From assembly GCA_031472005.1 (NCBI GenBank), contig PZJY01000008.1, forward strand, positions 2,542,001 to 2,606,000: a stretch of 64,000 bases of DNA, written 5' to 3'. The translations under genes and the position numbers were made by a program. Under the pieces are notes generated by a model that had not been told where the DNA came from, did not search any database, and saw nothing but the letters and a program-made list of their open reading frames with translations. Within the stretch, counting starts at the first letter, position 1, and every line of letters begins with the position of its first letter. The DNA is from Tetracladium setigerum. Its lineage: Eukaryota; Ascomycota; Leotiomycetes; Helotiales. Shown piece after piece: positions 1-9,179 of this stretch.

Positions 1-783
1 GCGTTTCGAGGAATAGGGAGAGACGTGAATATTCCGTGGCAAAAGAAGTCAAGAAGTCAAGAAGTTTCTCGATCTAATCTCTGGGTACCGGCACATGGAG
101 CTCCATCTTGCTTGTCTTGTCTTGTCTTGCCCAGGGCAGTGCGGGCTGGCAGGAAGGTGATGTGATGGTGAGATAGATGTGCCCTGCTCGCTTGGGGGGT
201 AATAATGCGGTCATGGGAAGAAGGAACAACTGACGACACAGATGAGATGAGGTGAGATGAGCAGAGATGAGCAGATCTCGAATACTGACTGGGTGGTGAG
301 ACACATCAGATTGTGAGTTTGTAAATAGAAAATGAATTCAAAAGGTAGAAATTAGATGAATGATTTCCCATCATATCCTTATCATTATGATTATCATTCC
401 AGTATCATCCTCGCATCTCTATTCTCTCGTTCTTCAACCTCCGTCACTGGTCAATAAATAGTGGAATAACCATTCCTTGCTTCTCAAAAACCTGCAAGGG
501 ATTCACCATTCACCATGTCATTCTTTCCCCGGACTTTTGGGACGGGACCTGCCCAGATACCTCACTAAAGCGGCCGCCTGGCAGGTGTGGTGGCTGCATG
601 ACTTTCACTTTCACTCCCCCAGTCATTCATCGCAGATCTAACACACTCCCTCCTCTACTTCAACCCCCCACCCTCACCACTCTCTGCCTCTCAACGACGA
701 CAGAAGAAGTAGAGAATGCCCACAACTATGAGAACCAACTTATCTTGAGCCTCTGGAAGACAACGAAATAAACTCCTTCAAAC
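1..783. other. Intergenic, upstream of the Atg38-like gene
   Basis: I see no coding region here; the open frames are short and overlap on opposite strands. The stretch has purine-rich GAGATGA-type repeats near 240-285 and pyrimidine-rich DNA at about 640-700, just upstream of the first gene. The latter looks like a normal fungal 5' leader and promoter. Confidence 0.5.
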
Positions 784-2346
784 ATGGAGACGTCTCCCCT
801 AAATTTAGCTCACGACCATGCCCGCGCCGCCTCGGTCGCTACACAGAGCTCCGACACGACTGTCGCAATCAATGAACATACTCTGGCCGCAGGCGAGTTT
901 GCGAGAGCGGCAGATGGAACTGCAAGTGCAGAAGCTCTGCGAACCCTGAGGTTGTTAGAAGCCCATCACCGCAGACTCTCGGAACTCCTACGATACCCCA
1001 CCGACAACCCCCCAACAGCGTCTGCCACCGAGCCCGAAGTCCAACAAGTCAGTGAAAAGCCGTTGTCGACATCTGCCGCAGTAGCAGAGTTGCGAGCCTC
1101 GAAGTCGGATCTGGGTCCAAGGCCTGCGTCTCCTCTGCGAACTCCTCCGAGTTTAGGTGCCCCTCGACGACTGCCTCCTCGCGACTTGAGCTCCTCGATT
1201 GCGAGTAATCTAGCCAACGCGAGAGGCATTCGAGCGAATTACACCCGCCAGCCGCTTTCACCCAGTATCTCTACACAACAGGCACCTGGGAGCCTGGAAG
1301 CCCTTCCTCGTCGAGATGCGAAAAAGACGAAGGTTCCCAACTCCCCCGAGTCATCTCAACCAAGTTGGCTGCCACCTACTTCCCTACCAAGAACGGCCGA
1401 GGCACAGGTCGCAGGACCAGTAGAACAAACTCCAACAGCAGCGGCAGCTCCCCAAGATGAGGGCTTCTCGAGGTTCTACAATACGTTTGAGAGCATCCTC
1501 TCGAAGCTATCTGCTCCTCTTGCCTTTGCAGGACTACCACTTATTGTAGAGGAATCCACCACGCCTGCCCCTCCAGCAGAGGTTACAGTTCCCAATAAGC
1601 GACGAACTCCTGCTAACGAGAGACGTGGTTCGGATCCTGATCTCACCAAGTACTTCTCTCGTGCCGCTCTCCGCGCCTCTGCTCGCGATGGCCATTCTGC
1701 AAATGATTCTTTCTACGTTGTCCCTACCACCGGTCATACTGCGTCGTACGCCCGCATCCTCTCCTTTGACGAAAAGGAGAGGCGGCGACTTGCTGCCTCT
1801 ATGCATGGTGAGAATCCGGATCTTTTTGCTGACCCGAACGAAGAAGATGATTTTGTGGACGCGAGGGAAACTCCAATGCCGCCCTCGCCCGCAATTTCTA
1901 GGCAAAGCTCGAGGATGAAGAAGCCTGATACCCGGGAACTTGAGAATAAAGTGGAAGAGCTGGGCATGGAGAATCAGAGCTTGAAGGAGGTCGTGGACAG
2001 ACTCAGCAAGCGTCTGCACACATTTGAAATGTCGGCGCAAAAGAATGGGATGGCGTTGCAGGAAAGCATGAGATTGATACGGGATATGAGTCCTGCCAGA
2101 GATCCAGCTCTGCATCGCACATTGAGTGGAGGAGGCGATGAGCTATTGAAACGAAGGGTTTTGGAGCTAGAAGAACATGTGGCTCTGGGAGGAAAGGAAA
2201 TTGAAAGACTGGGGAAGGATAATGAGAAGCTTAGGGGTGTTGTGTCTCGATATAGAGATCGATGGGAGAGGTTGAAGGAGGGCGCAAAGACCAGGAGAGA
2301 GGGACAAGGTGCTGGCTCGAGTAAGAAGGATGATTTGATGGGATAG
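784..2346 (+). CDS. Atg38/NRBF2-like protein: MIT domain plus C-terminal coiled coil
   Basis: Single-exon gene of 520 aa starting in a good context (aacATGg). Residues about 7-70 form three Ala/Leu-rich helices with the spacing of a MIT domain, ending in a LLEAHHRRLSELL helix. The middle (75-380) is Pro/Ser-rich and probably disordered. Residues about 395-505 form a coiled coil. Near residue 318 there is an acidic-flanked aromatic motif, DSFYVV, which fits an Atg8-interacting motif. MIT then linker then coiled coil is the layout of yeast Atg38 and animal NRBF2, which stabilise the Vps34 PI3-kinase complex I in autophagy. The architecture and AIM-like site are what I see; the Atg38 name is inference. 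A generic coiled-coil protein is the alternative. Confidence 0.6.
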   Translation: METSPLNLAHDHARAASVATQSSDTTVAINEHTLAAGEFARAADGTASAEALRTLRLLEAHHRRLSELLRYPTDNPPTASATEPEVQQVSEKPLSTSAAVAELRASKSDLGPRPASPLRTPPSLGAPRRLPPRDLSSSIASNLANARGIRANYTRQPLSPSISTQQAPGSLEALPRRDAKKTKVPNSPESSQPSWLPPTSLPRTAEAQVAGPVEQTPTAAAAPQDEGFSRFYNTFESILSKLSAPLAFAGLPLIVEESTTPAPPAEVTVPNKRRTPANERRGSDPDLTKYFSRAALRASARDGHSANDSFYVVPTTGHTASYARILSFDEKERRRLAASMHGENPDLFADPNEEDDFVDARETPMPPSPAISRQSSRMKKPDTRELENKVEELGMENQSLKEVVDRLSKRLHTFEMSAQKNGMALQESMRLIRDMSPARDPALHRTLSGGGDELLKRRVLELEEHVALGGKEIERLGKDNEKLRGVVSRYRDRWERLKEGAKTRREGQGAGSSKKDDLMG

Positions 2347-3321
2347 TGATCTCGTCAGACTACACTGGTGAAGTTTGGCGTTGGGAACTTGAATTTGTCT
2401 GGTCGCATGGTCGTTGCTCTATTGAAATGATCCGTAGCTGGAGCTCTTCTGTCGTTACTGGCCCATCGGTGTCGTTATCGGTGTCTTCCCACCATCTTGC
2501 TTGCAGGAGTTTTCCAATGTAGCAATTACAGTGTTGTAGGGAATTCAAAAGTTACTCGGTGCTGTCTACTTACTACTTCGTACCAAGGTAGCTTTCTTTC
2601 CATCAATCAGGCCATGATAGAGCACAGTACCTAGCTCCCTTTCCCCACACGTCACAAAGATCTAGACCACATCCATCATCGTCGTCAGCAGCAACAGCAT
2701 CCACCCACCATTCCTAAATTCCAGCTTTGAGAAAGCACCACCAAAGCAAAGAATCTGGAAGTCCTAGAATCTCGAAAACCATACCCAACTGCGTCATTGA
2801 ATCCTCTAAACGCTTTCACCGACTCACAATTAATCTTTGCATAGTACTGTAAGTGGTTGTGGGAGTGGTGGTGATGGTAGCGGTGGAAGCAAACGAGGCG
2901 AAATGGACTCAGCCTTCAGCCCGTCCTCGGTCTGCCTAAATCTAGGCCATCGTTCGATTGAACCCCCCGATGCCTCGTCAACGTCATCCTCTCTCTTCCT
3001 TCGCTTTGCCCTTTTGCCTGCCAGCAAGATTTATGAGTGAGGGAAGCTTTCATCTTCTATTTCTTGTTGTTCCATTTCTATATTTCTATATCATTCCAAT
3101 GACCTGCGATATTCTCCTTCCTCACACAATCTACCTACCTTACACATAAGATAAGCTACGTACTATACAGACAAGCTACAGACAAGCTCCAGATAGAGTT
3201 CATTCAGGGTCCTCCAACGACAGCTCAACTCCACACCACACCACCACACCCACATCAAAACCACACGACCTACCGTCAACCACCACCACCCCATCTAAGA
3301 ACATAGTATATCATACCCACG
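2347..3321. other. Intergenic
   Basis: No convincing gene. Short overlapping frames on both strands around 2830-3150 lack codon structure. The last 150 bases are rich in CCAC repeats and probably form the leader of the zinc-cluster gene. Confidence 0.5.
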
Positions 3322-5635
3322 ATGGAACACTCACCAAATAACCACAACAGCACTGATCAACCTCACCCACCACCGCCACCACCACCACCATCCCATTCCC
3401 AACCCGACATACAAGTAAAATGCGACTCTTGCCTCCGCTCCTCCCCTCCACCCCCTGTATCGGCGCACCAACATGTGAACGGTGCGCTCTCCACGGCTTC
3501 TCCTGCATCTTCTCACCGGGCGAAGCGAAGATTGCAGATCTACAGAATGTGTTTTCCAGTTTGTTGTTGCCTGGTCAGGAGAGGCCGAGGATGGGCGAGG
3601 GATTCATGGTTGATTTTGTGGGGCTGGTCGAGAGGGATTATTGCGGGGAAGTGGGGAGGAGAGGGAGAGGACTTTGGATTGTTTTGGGGAACCTTTGGGG
3701 GAGGGGGAGGGTAAGAGGCGGATGGAGGTTGATGAGGTCTTTGGGGAGTTAAGACGTGAGTATTTAATCCCCCTTCTCTACCGTCTTGAGGTGTTTGATT
3801 TTGGTTCGGACTATGGTGGATGGACTATTCAGAGAATGATAGTGGACTGACTGACTGACCTTCCTTGATATACAGATCTCCGAAAACAACCAGAAATATC
3901 CACACGTCCTATCTGTGACACTTGCAAAATTTGGAACGCTTACTGCGATGCGAGAAGACCGACTTGTTCAAGCTGCGAAGTGAGAGGTGTTGAATGTCGA
4001 TATACTCTTCCTCATACACCGGACGAGGGTGGCCCAGGCTCTAGCAGTACTCGAAGGCGTAAGCTATTTCTTCTTCACTACTTGATGTCCTTGAGATATA
4101 TCCCTATGCAATTACACAAAATTAATTACAAAATTATTAACACTTACTTCCCCAGCTATTCCACCACCACAACACCACCACCACCACCACCACCACCACA
4201 ACAGCACCCAACCAACCCGCCCAACCAAAATATGGCAAACCCCCTCTCTCCCACCCTCACTCTCCTCCTACTACGGTACATCCCCACCCTCACTTCAGCC
4301 CATCCCAAACTCAAAGACAAAACCAAACACAAAGCCAGCCTCCCCATCATTCAACGATTTCAAGATGTATTCCACCTCTCCTCCGCTCCCAAATCACATG
4401 TACTACTCCACCCCCTCGGGTTGCGTCTCCTGTTTCGAAAGCAAAGAAAAATGCATTCCTCAACACCTCCAAAAATCCACGCCCATCGCCCAAACCAATC
4501 CAAACACCAACCAGTCTTCTTCTTCTTCAAAATGCCTAGGCTGCACCACAAAGGGCATAGAATGCAAACCCTTCCCAAGCGGCACGCGTCTCCTTGCCTG
4601 CGACGCCTGCACTAAAACTGGTAAACTATGCACCAACACGCGAAAAGGTCTGCAGTGCGATTATTGCGATGAGGTGGGTGGGAGTGTAGTCGGACTAGTC
4701 CGGTTGGTTCGGGCTTTTTGCCTCCTCTTCCTTCTTCTCCTGCTCCGTTGAAGGCGAAAGCACGAAGTGGTGCTAAATTAAGTCCACCACCTGGGAAGCC
4801 GAGATTCAACGATCAGAGACATCCGTGTGGGTCTTGTAAGGAGTTGGATTTGGATTGTGATGAGGCTGTGGGGGGTTGTGATTATTGTAGGCAGTTGGGG
4901 AGGGAGTGCGTTGGAGGTGGTGGTGGTAGCGTTGATACTACAGATGGTAAGTCTTTTTTCCCCGCCTTTCCCCTTCCCCTTTCCCTTCCCCTGTTTTTTT
5001 CACAACGAATGGGTATCAAAGTCAAGTCAAGCTGAGAAATTCATATATACTAATTGTTCTTTTTTTCGGTTATTTTAGGGCTACGTCGGGTACTCGAGCC
5101 AATCAAACCAGCCAAGAAATCTTCTTCTTCTAGTAATGGCAGAGGTGGTGGTAGCAGTCTTAGCAGCAGGGCGAGAACATCGTGTTTCACTTGCTATAGG
5201 AAGAAGAGAAGATGTGATGAGGTGAGGCCGAGTTGTAGAGCGTGTGAGAAGGCAGGGTATAGATGTGAGGGGTATTATCCTACTTCTACTTCTACACCTG
5301 CTCCTGCTTCTTCTTCTTTTGTTGATCCAACAGCAGCAGTTAAGGGAAGCAGTGGTGAAAAGGAAAGGGAAATGGCTAGGAATGAAGGCGGAGTTGAGAT
5401 TGGAGAGCATGTGGAGATTGGAAAAGGTGTTGAAATTCGTGGGGTGGAGATTGTTTCGGAGGTGAGGCAGAAGGAGGAGAAGGAGAAGGTTGAGAAGAAG
5501 ACGACAGAGAAGAAAGAGGAAGAAATTAAGAAGAGTAGTAGTGAGAGTGATAGCGAAGATTGGGAGGAGATTACGCATATGGAGGCATTGCCGGCGGGGA
5601 AGCCGGGTGAGTTTGGGGTTGTGGAGTTGGATTAG
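3322..5635 (+). CDS. Regulator-like protein with six tandem Zn2Cys6-type clusters (apparent frame breaks)
   Basis: Exons 3322-3755, 3876-4058, 4156-4946 and 5079-5635 have standard splice sites. Six zinc-cluster motifs lie in a row at 3421-3510, 3914-3997, 4422-4565, 4599-4687, 4826-4909 and 5183-5266. Clusters 2, 5 and 6 are textbook C-x2-C-x6-C-x6-C-x2-C-x6-C. Only cluster 6 has the basic loop (CYRKKRRC) expected for DNA contact. Cluster 3 has a stretched linker of about 25 residues; cluster 1 is loose. A poly-His run follows the intron at 4155 and a Glu/Lys-rich acidic tail ends the protein. The reading frame slips at about 3446-3456, 3640-3665 and 4674-4684, each needing one extra base; with three bases added the total is 656 codons. 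Sequencing error or pseudogene decay are both possible. Tandem clusters are seen; a transcription-factor role is inferred. Confidence 0.6.
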
Positions 5636-6570
5636 ATTCGGATGTTCCAAGGGAGGGAGGTAGAGTGAAGGAAGAAGGGTGCAGTCGTTGGGAAATTGTA
5701 GTTGTTTTTTCTTGGATTTCTTTTCCATTTTTCTTTTTTTTTTCTCTTGTTGGGCGATAAGGTTATGTTTTGTTATAATCCGTTTGGGATTGGATTCGGG
5801 ACTGGGTTGGATTGGAAAGGGAATTTTGAATTTGAAGTTAGTGTGTTTGTTTCTTTATCTGTTGAAACTGGCTTTACTTTTGCTTCACTATGCTTTGGGA
5901 TTGACAATGGGAATTGGAAATGCGAATGAAGCGGGGGAAAATGAAAACGAAAGGAAAACTTATCAAGGGAAACACGGAACTTATCAAAGGAATGGGAATG
6001 GGATTTGGGATTGGAAACGCAAATGGAACGAGCGAGGGAGGTGTTGACACTTTGTGGTAAAATAAAATTGAAAAGTTGATATTGTAGGAAAAATGACAAT
6101 TTCCGTTTTGAAAAAATATCTTAACGTCTGTAGACTTGGTACGCAAGCTGGTATGTACTTAGGCGTCAATTTACTACGGTGCGGAAATAACCATATGGTT
6201 TAAGTTCTTAGCTCAGTTCCTTTCCTTCATGCTATGATACCTACTTAGGTGCCTATAGGTATTCAATATTGATGATGATATATCTGCCAAATACCTCGAG
6301 ACGATAAAAATTAAAGAAGTAAGAAGTATACCTAGTCATGGAGATTCGACGGCTAAAAAGCGCCACAGCCGACTCTCTCACCAAGCGAAGAAAACTGATT
6401 CCTTGCTAGATCCTGGATTCTGCATTATCTTGGTGCGGGAATACCCGTACTGTACAGTACGTACCGCCGTACCGCCGTGACTCGGACCAGGTACTTAGTG
6501 GCATGACAAGGTTTGAAAGATAGCAATCTGGATAGGGATGAAGTTACAGCCGCTCCGATCCGTCCCTACC
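5636..6570. other. AT-rich intergenic stretch before the transposon
   Basis: No gene seen. T-rich tracts (5705-5750) and imperfect copies of GGAAAT/GAATGGGA-type motifs near 5900-6030 are present. The part next to the transposon (6170-6300) carries several TACCTA/TAGGTA motifs but no recognisable element. Confidence 0.45.
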
Positions 6571-6572
6571 TA

Positions 6573-6599
6573 CGGAGGTCGCGGCAAAAAGTCATAGGA
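6573..6599 (+). repeat. Left terminal inverted repeat of the Tc1-type element
   Basis: It pairs with 8156-8182 with one mismatch at position 9. The outer end abuts the TA duplication. Confidence 0.93.
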
Positions 6600-6734
6600 T
6601 TGCCAAGCATTTGAGGCCTTGGCACTAGCGCCCAATGCGGTATCGTAAAAACATCGTAGAAGTGCCAAAACAGCTGTTTATGCCCTTATTTTTGACCCTT
6701 TTCCATCATTCGAGTGCCTGAATTAGACGCCAAA

Positions 6735-8015
6735 ATGCCTGCTATTCTCTCTCGCCAAACGCAAAACGATGTCGGTACACGAATCCAAGCATTATGTATG
6801 CTTGAGCTCGGTATTCCCCTCCCTCAAATTATCGAAACAACAAAGATCTCTCGTTCCTCGATCTATCGACTCCGAGCCACTGCAATCGCGCGTGGATACA
6901 AGCCAGAAGAGAGTAAAAAGCTTATTCTCGAGTACGTCCAAGATGCGCCGAAGTCAGGAAGGCCGGTGAAGGCTACAGAAGAGGTGAAGGAAGCTGTTAT
7001 ACGAATTATATCCAAAAACTCGACGACTCGTACTCATACCACCCAAACTATAGCGAACGTCTTAAAGGATCAAGAGAAAGTCGACGTCTCGGCTCGTACA
7101 GTTTGGAATATCCTCAATTCTCTCGGATACGGAAATTATAAGCCAACTTTCAAGCCAGGGCTCACCGAGTCTGCAAAAGCGATCCGGTGGAAGTGGTGTA
7201 AAGACCATGAGAATTGGACTTTGGAGGATTGGAAGAATGTCATCTGGTCGGATGAAACAGCGGTGACGATGGGAGGACAGCGAGGCAGGATAAGAGTTTG
7301 GAGACTTCAATCCGAGGCTTATAATAATCATTGTATTCGTCGTCGATGGAAAGGATTCAAACAATTCATGTTCTGGGGCTGTTTCTCGTACGATAAGAAG
7401 GGTCCTTGCCATATCTGGAAAGATGAGACTCCTATTGAGAAGAGAGAAGCCGACGCATGGCTTAAGGAGCAAAACAGGATTCTCGAGCCGATTTGCAAGG
7501 CCGAATGGGAGCTTAATATAGCAATGCGGAGAGTTCGTATCACTCGCAATATACCGGGAAAGAAACCTGCTTGGAAGTGGACGAAGAAGACGGGGAAGCT
7601 TGTACGAGATAGTAGTGGTGGAATCGACTGGTATCGATATCAAAAGCTTATCCTCCAAGGCAAACTACTCCCTTTTGCAAAAGAATGCAAGATCGATCGG
7701 CCGAATACTATCGTTCAAGAGGATAACGCTTCCCCTCACGCTCACTCTTATCAAGCTAGAGTCTACGACTTTTGGGGAATCGTACGAATGCTCTGGCCGG
7801 CAAACTCTCCAGACCTTAATATAATAGAACCTCTTTGGTTTTGGCTTAAAAGAGAAACAACAAAATACGGAGCTGCAACGAGCCAACGGCAAATGGAGCA
7901 GGATTGGCTAAATGCATGGGAAAATCTATCTCAAGAGCGTATTCGACGTTGGATCGAGAGAATTATTATACATATTGCAAAAGTAATCTTATTAGAAGGT
8001 GGTAACGAGTATTAA
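6735..8015 (+). CDS. Tc1-family transposase (DD34E), intact
   Basis: 426 aa, single exon, starting at the ATG in context caaaATG. The N-terminal 120 residues hold helix-turn-helix modules (ISRSSIYRLRA, then a second HTH near DVSARTVWNIL). The catalytic domain shows the first Asp in VIWSDET, the second in VQEDNASPHAHS and the Glu in NSPDLNIIEPLW. Exactly 34 residues separate the second Asp from the Glu, so this is a DD34E Tc1-type enzyme. It would excise and insert the surrounding 1.6 kb element by cut-and-paste at TA. No stop or frameshift interrupts it, so it may be active. The insert relative to a minimal Tc1 enzyme between about residues 215 and 290 is rich in Lys and Trp. Confidence 0.93.
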   Translation: MPAILSRQTQNDVGTRIQALCMLELGIPLPQIIETTKISRSSIYRLRATAIARGYKPEESKKLILEYVQDAPKSGRPVKATEEVKEAVIRIISKNSTTRTHTTQTIANVLKDQEKVDVSARTVWNILNSLGYGNYKPTFKPGLTESAKAIRWKWCKDHENWTLEDWKNVIWSDETAVTMGGQRGRIRVWRLQSEAYNNHCIRRRWKGFKQFMFWGCFSYDKKGPCHIWKDETPIEKREADAWLKEQNRILEPICKAEWELNIAMRRVRITRNIPGKKPAWKWTKKTGKLVRDSSGGIDWYRYQKLILQGKLLPFAKECKIDRPNTIVQEDNASPHAHSYQARVYDFWGIVRMLWPANSPDLNIIEPLWFWLKRETTKYGAATSQRQMEQDWLNAWENLSQERIRRWIERIIIHIAKVILLEGGNEY

Positions 8016-8155
8016 GAGGGCGTACAAGGCAGGAAGAGGAATCCTGATCGAGTTCATTAAGTAGATAGGCACATCAGAGCACTTTTTTGTGTATACTTTT
8101 GTTAGTAGACTTGTGCCAAGGTATGCCCCTGTACTTCTTGGCACTCTTAGCGTAT

Positions 8156-8182
8156 TCCTATGACTTTTTGCCGGGACCTCCG
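8156..8182 (-). repeat. Right terminal inverted repeat of the Tc1-type element
   Basis: Reverse complement of the left repeat with one mismatch; followed by TA at 8183-8184. Confidence 0.93.
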
Positions 8183-8184
8183 TA

Positions 8185-9179
8185 CCTAGTTCCTAGATCG
8201 GTAGATTAGGTAGCTAGCTTGAAATAAGGTGAGTATTGGAAAGAATCTTGCCTGTCACACGCACGCTCGAGAAAGGGAAAAAAAAAAAAGATGGAATTGG
8301 AAAAAGTTTGCTTGGCTTTTGACCTCCAATGTTTGGAAGCGAACGGATCACATACACATTTAAACCTTGATTATTGCATGTTGATGTATCACCAGCAATG
8401 CAGGCGCACCAACAGCAGTACGGTAGACATATGCTTGTGCCTGTGCGTGCCTGTGCTTTAAGCAGGTACAGAAGAGAAACTGTTTCAAAATTGTGTCACT
8501 ACTGACTACATCTTTTGAGAACACAGTTGCTTGTTCTCTCTCTCTCTGGCTCTCTTTGGAAGAAGTGTTTGTTGTTTGGGGGTATTTGCACGTTTTCATT
8601 TTCGCGATGCTATCACAAGCGAGCGAAAAGAAAACAAAAATAAACGAACTCGACGAACTCAACGACGACGACTCCACCTTCCAATAATAATAATACTTGA
8701 GTGCATTCTTTCCTCCCTCCCACGCTTTATGGAGCCACTTTCCATGCCGGCTAAATGCAAATCTCCTGATCTCTCGTAATCTCTTGATCAGATAAGACGG
8801 ATCAGATCCACCTTTGAAGGCCTGTCCAGATAGACTTTGGTGCTATTCTGATGGAAACCTTGACACGCTTGCCCAACCTCCTTCTCCTTCTCCTTGTTGA
8901 AGTCCGAGTCCACATATTCAACAACACACATACTCCGTACAAAGGATCAGAAAGAAGTACACACCCACAATATCCGTACACCGTACCATTTGCCAAACTG
9001 CGCTATCAATTCCCAGAGTCAAGAGTGTTACTCACCGCCCACGCTAGCAAAAAGTAGATCAGACATTTATTACGAGTAGAAGACTAAAAGGTAGAAAGTG
9101 GAGTCAGTGGTGTGTGGGATTTCGTGCACTTAGTTAGTGCCCATGCCTTGGCAGCTGTGCATTGGACGAGAGCGGGAGA
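8185..9179. other. Intergenic, upstream of the OPT gene
   Basis: No gene seen. An A-run lies at 8279-8290. Short frames in 8490-9080 overlap each other and show no domain. Confidence 0.5.

Larger units (their letters stand above)
6573..8182 (+). mobile_element. Complete Tc1-type DNA transposon, 1610 bp
   Basis: The element is bounded by inverted repeats at 6573-6599 and 8156-8182 (26 of 27 bases match), starting CGGAGGTC, and by the dinucleotide TA on both sides (6571-6572 and 8183-8184), the usual Tc1/mariner target duplication. Subterminal TGCCAAG motifs in both orientations (6601-6625 and 8113-8143) may be extra transposase-binding sites. It contains one uninterrupted transposase gene. 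No C-to-T decay typical of repeat-induced point mutation is evident, so the insertion looks recent or RIP is weak here. Confidence 0.93.

Noticed and set aside
1534..2115. 193-codon minus-strand frame under the Atg38-like gene
   Set aside because: Shadow of the coding strand; residue mix lacks protein character.
4674..4753. An 80-bp GTGGGT..GAAG intron as an alternative to a frame slip in the six-cluster gene
   Set aside because: It keeps frame but removes the last Cys of cluster 4, while a one-base correction restores C-x2-C-x6-C exactly. Not excluded; RNA-seq would decide.
5081..5728. 215-codon minus-strand frame under the zinc-cluster gene
   Set aside because: Reverse reading of the Lys/Glu-rich tail and last zinc cluster; no independent support.
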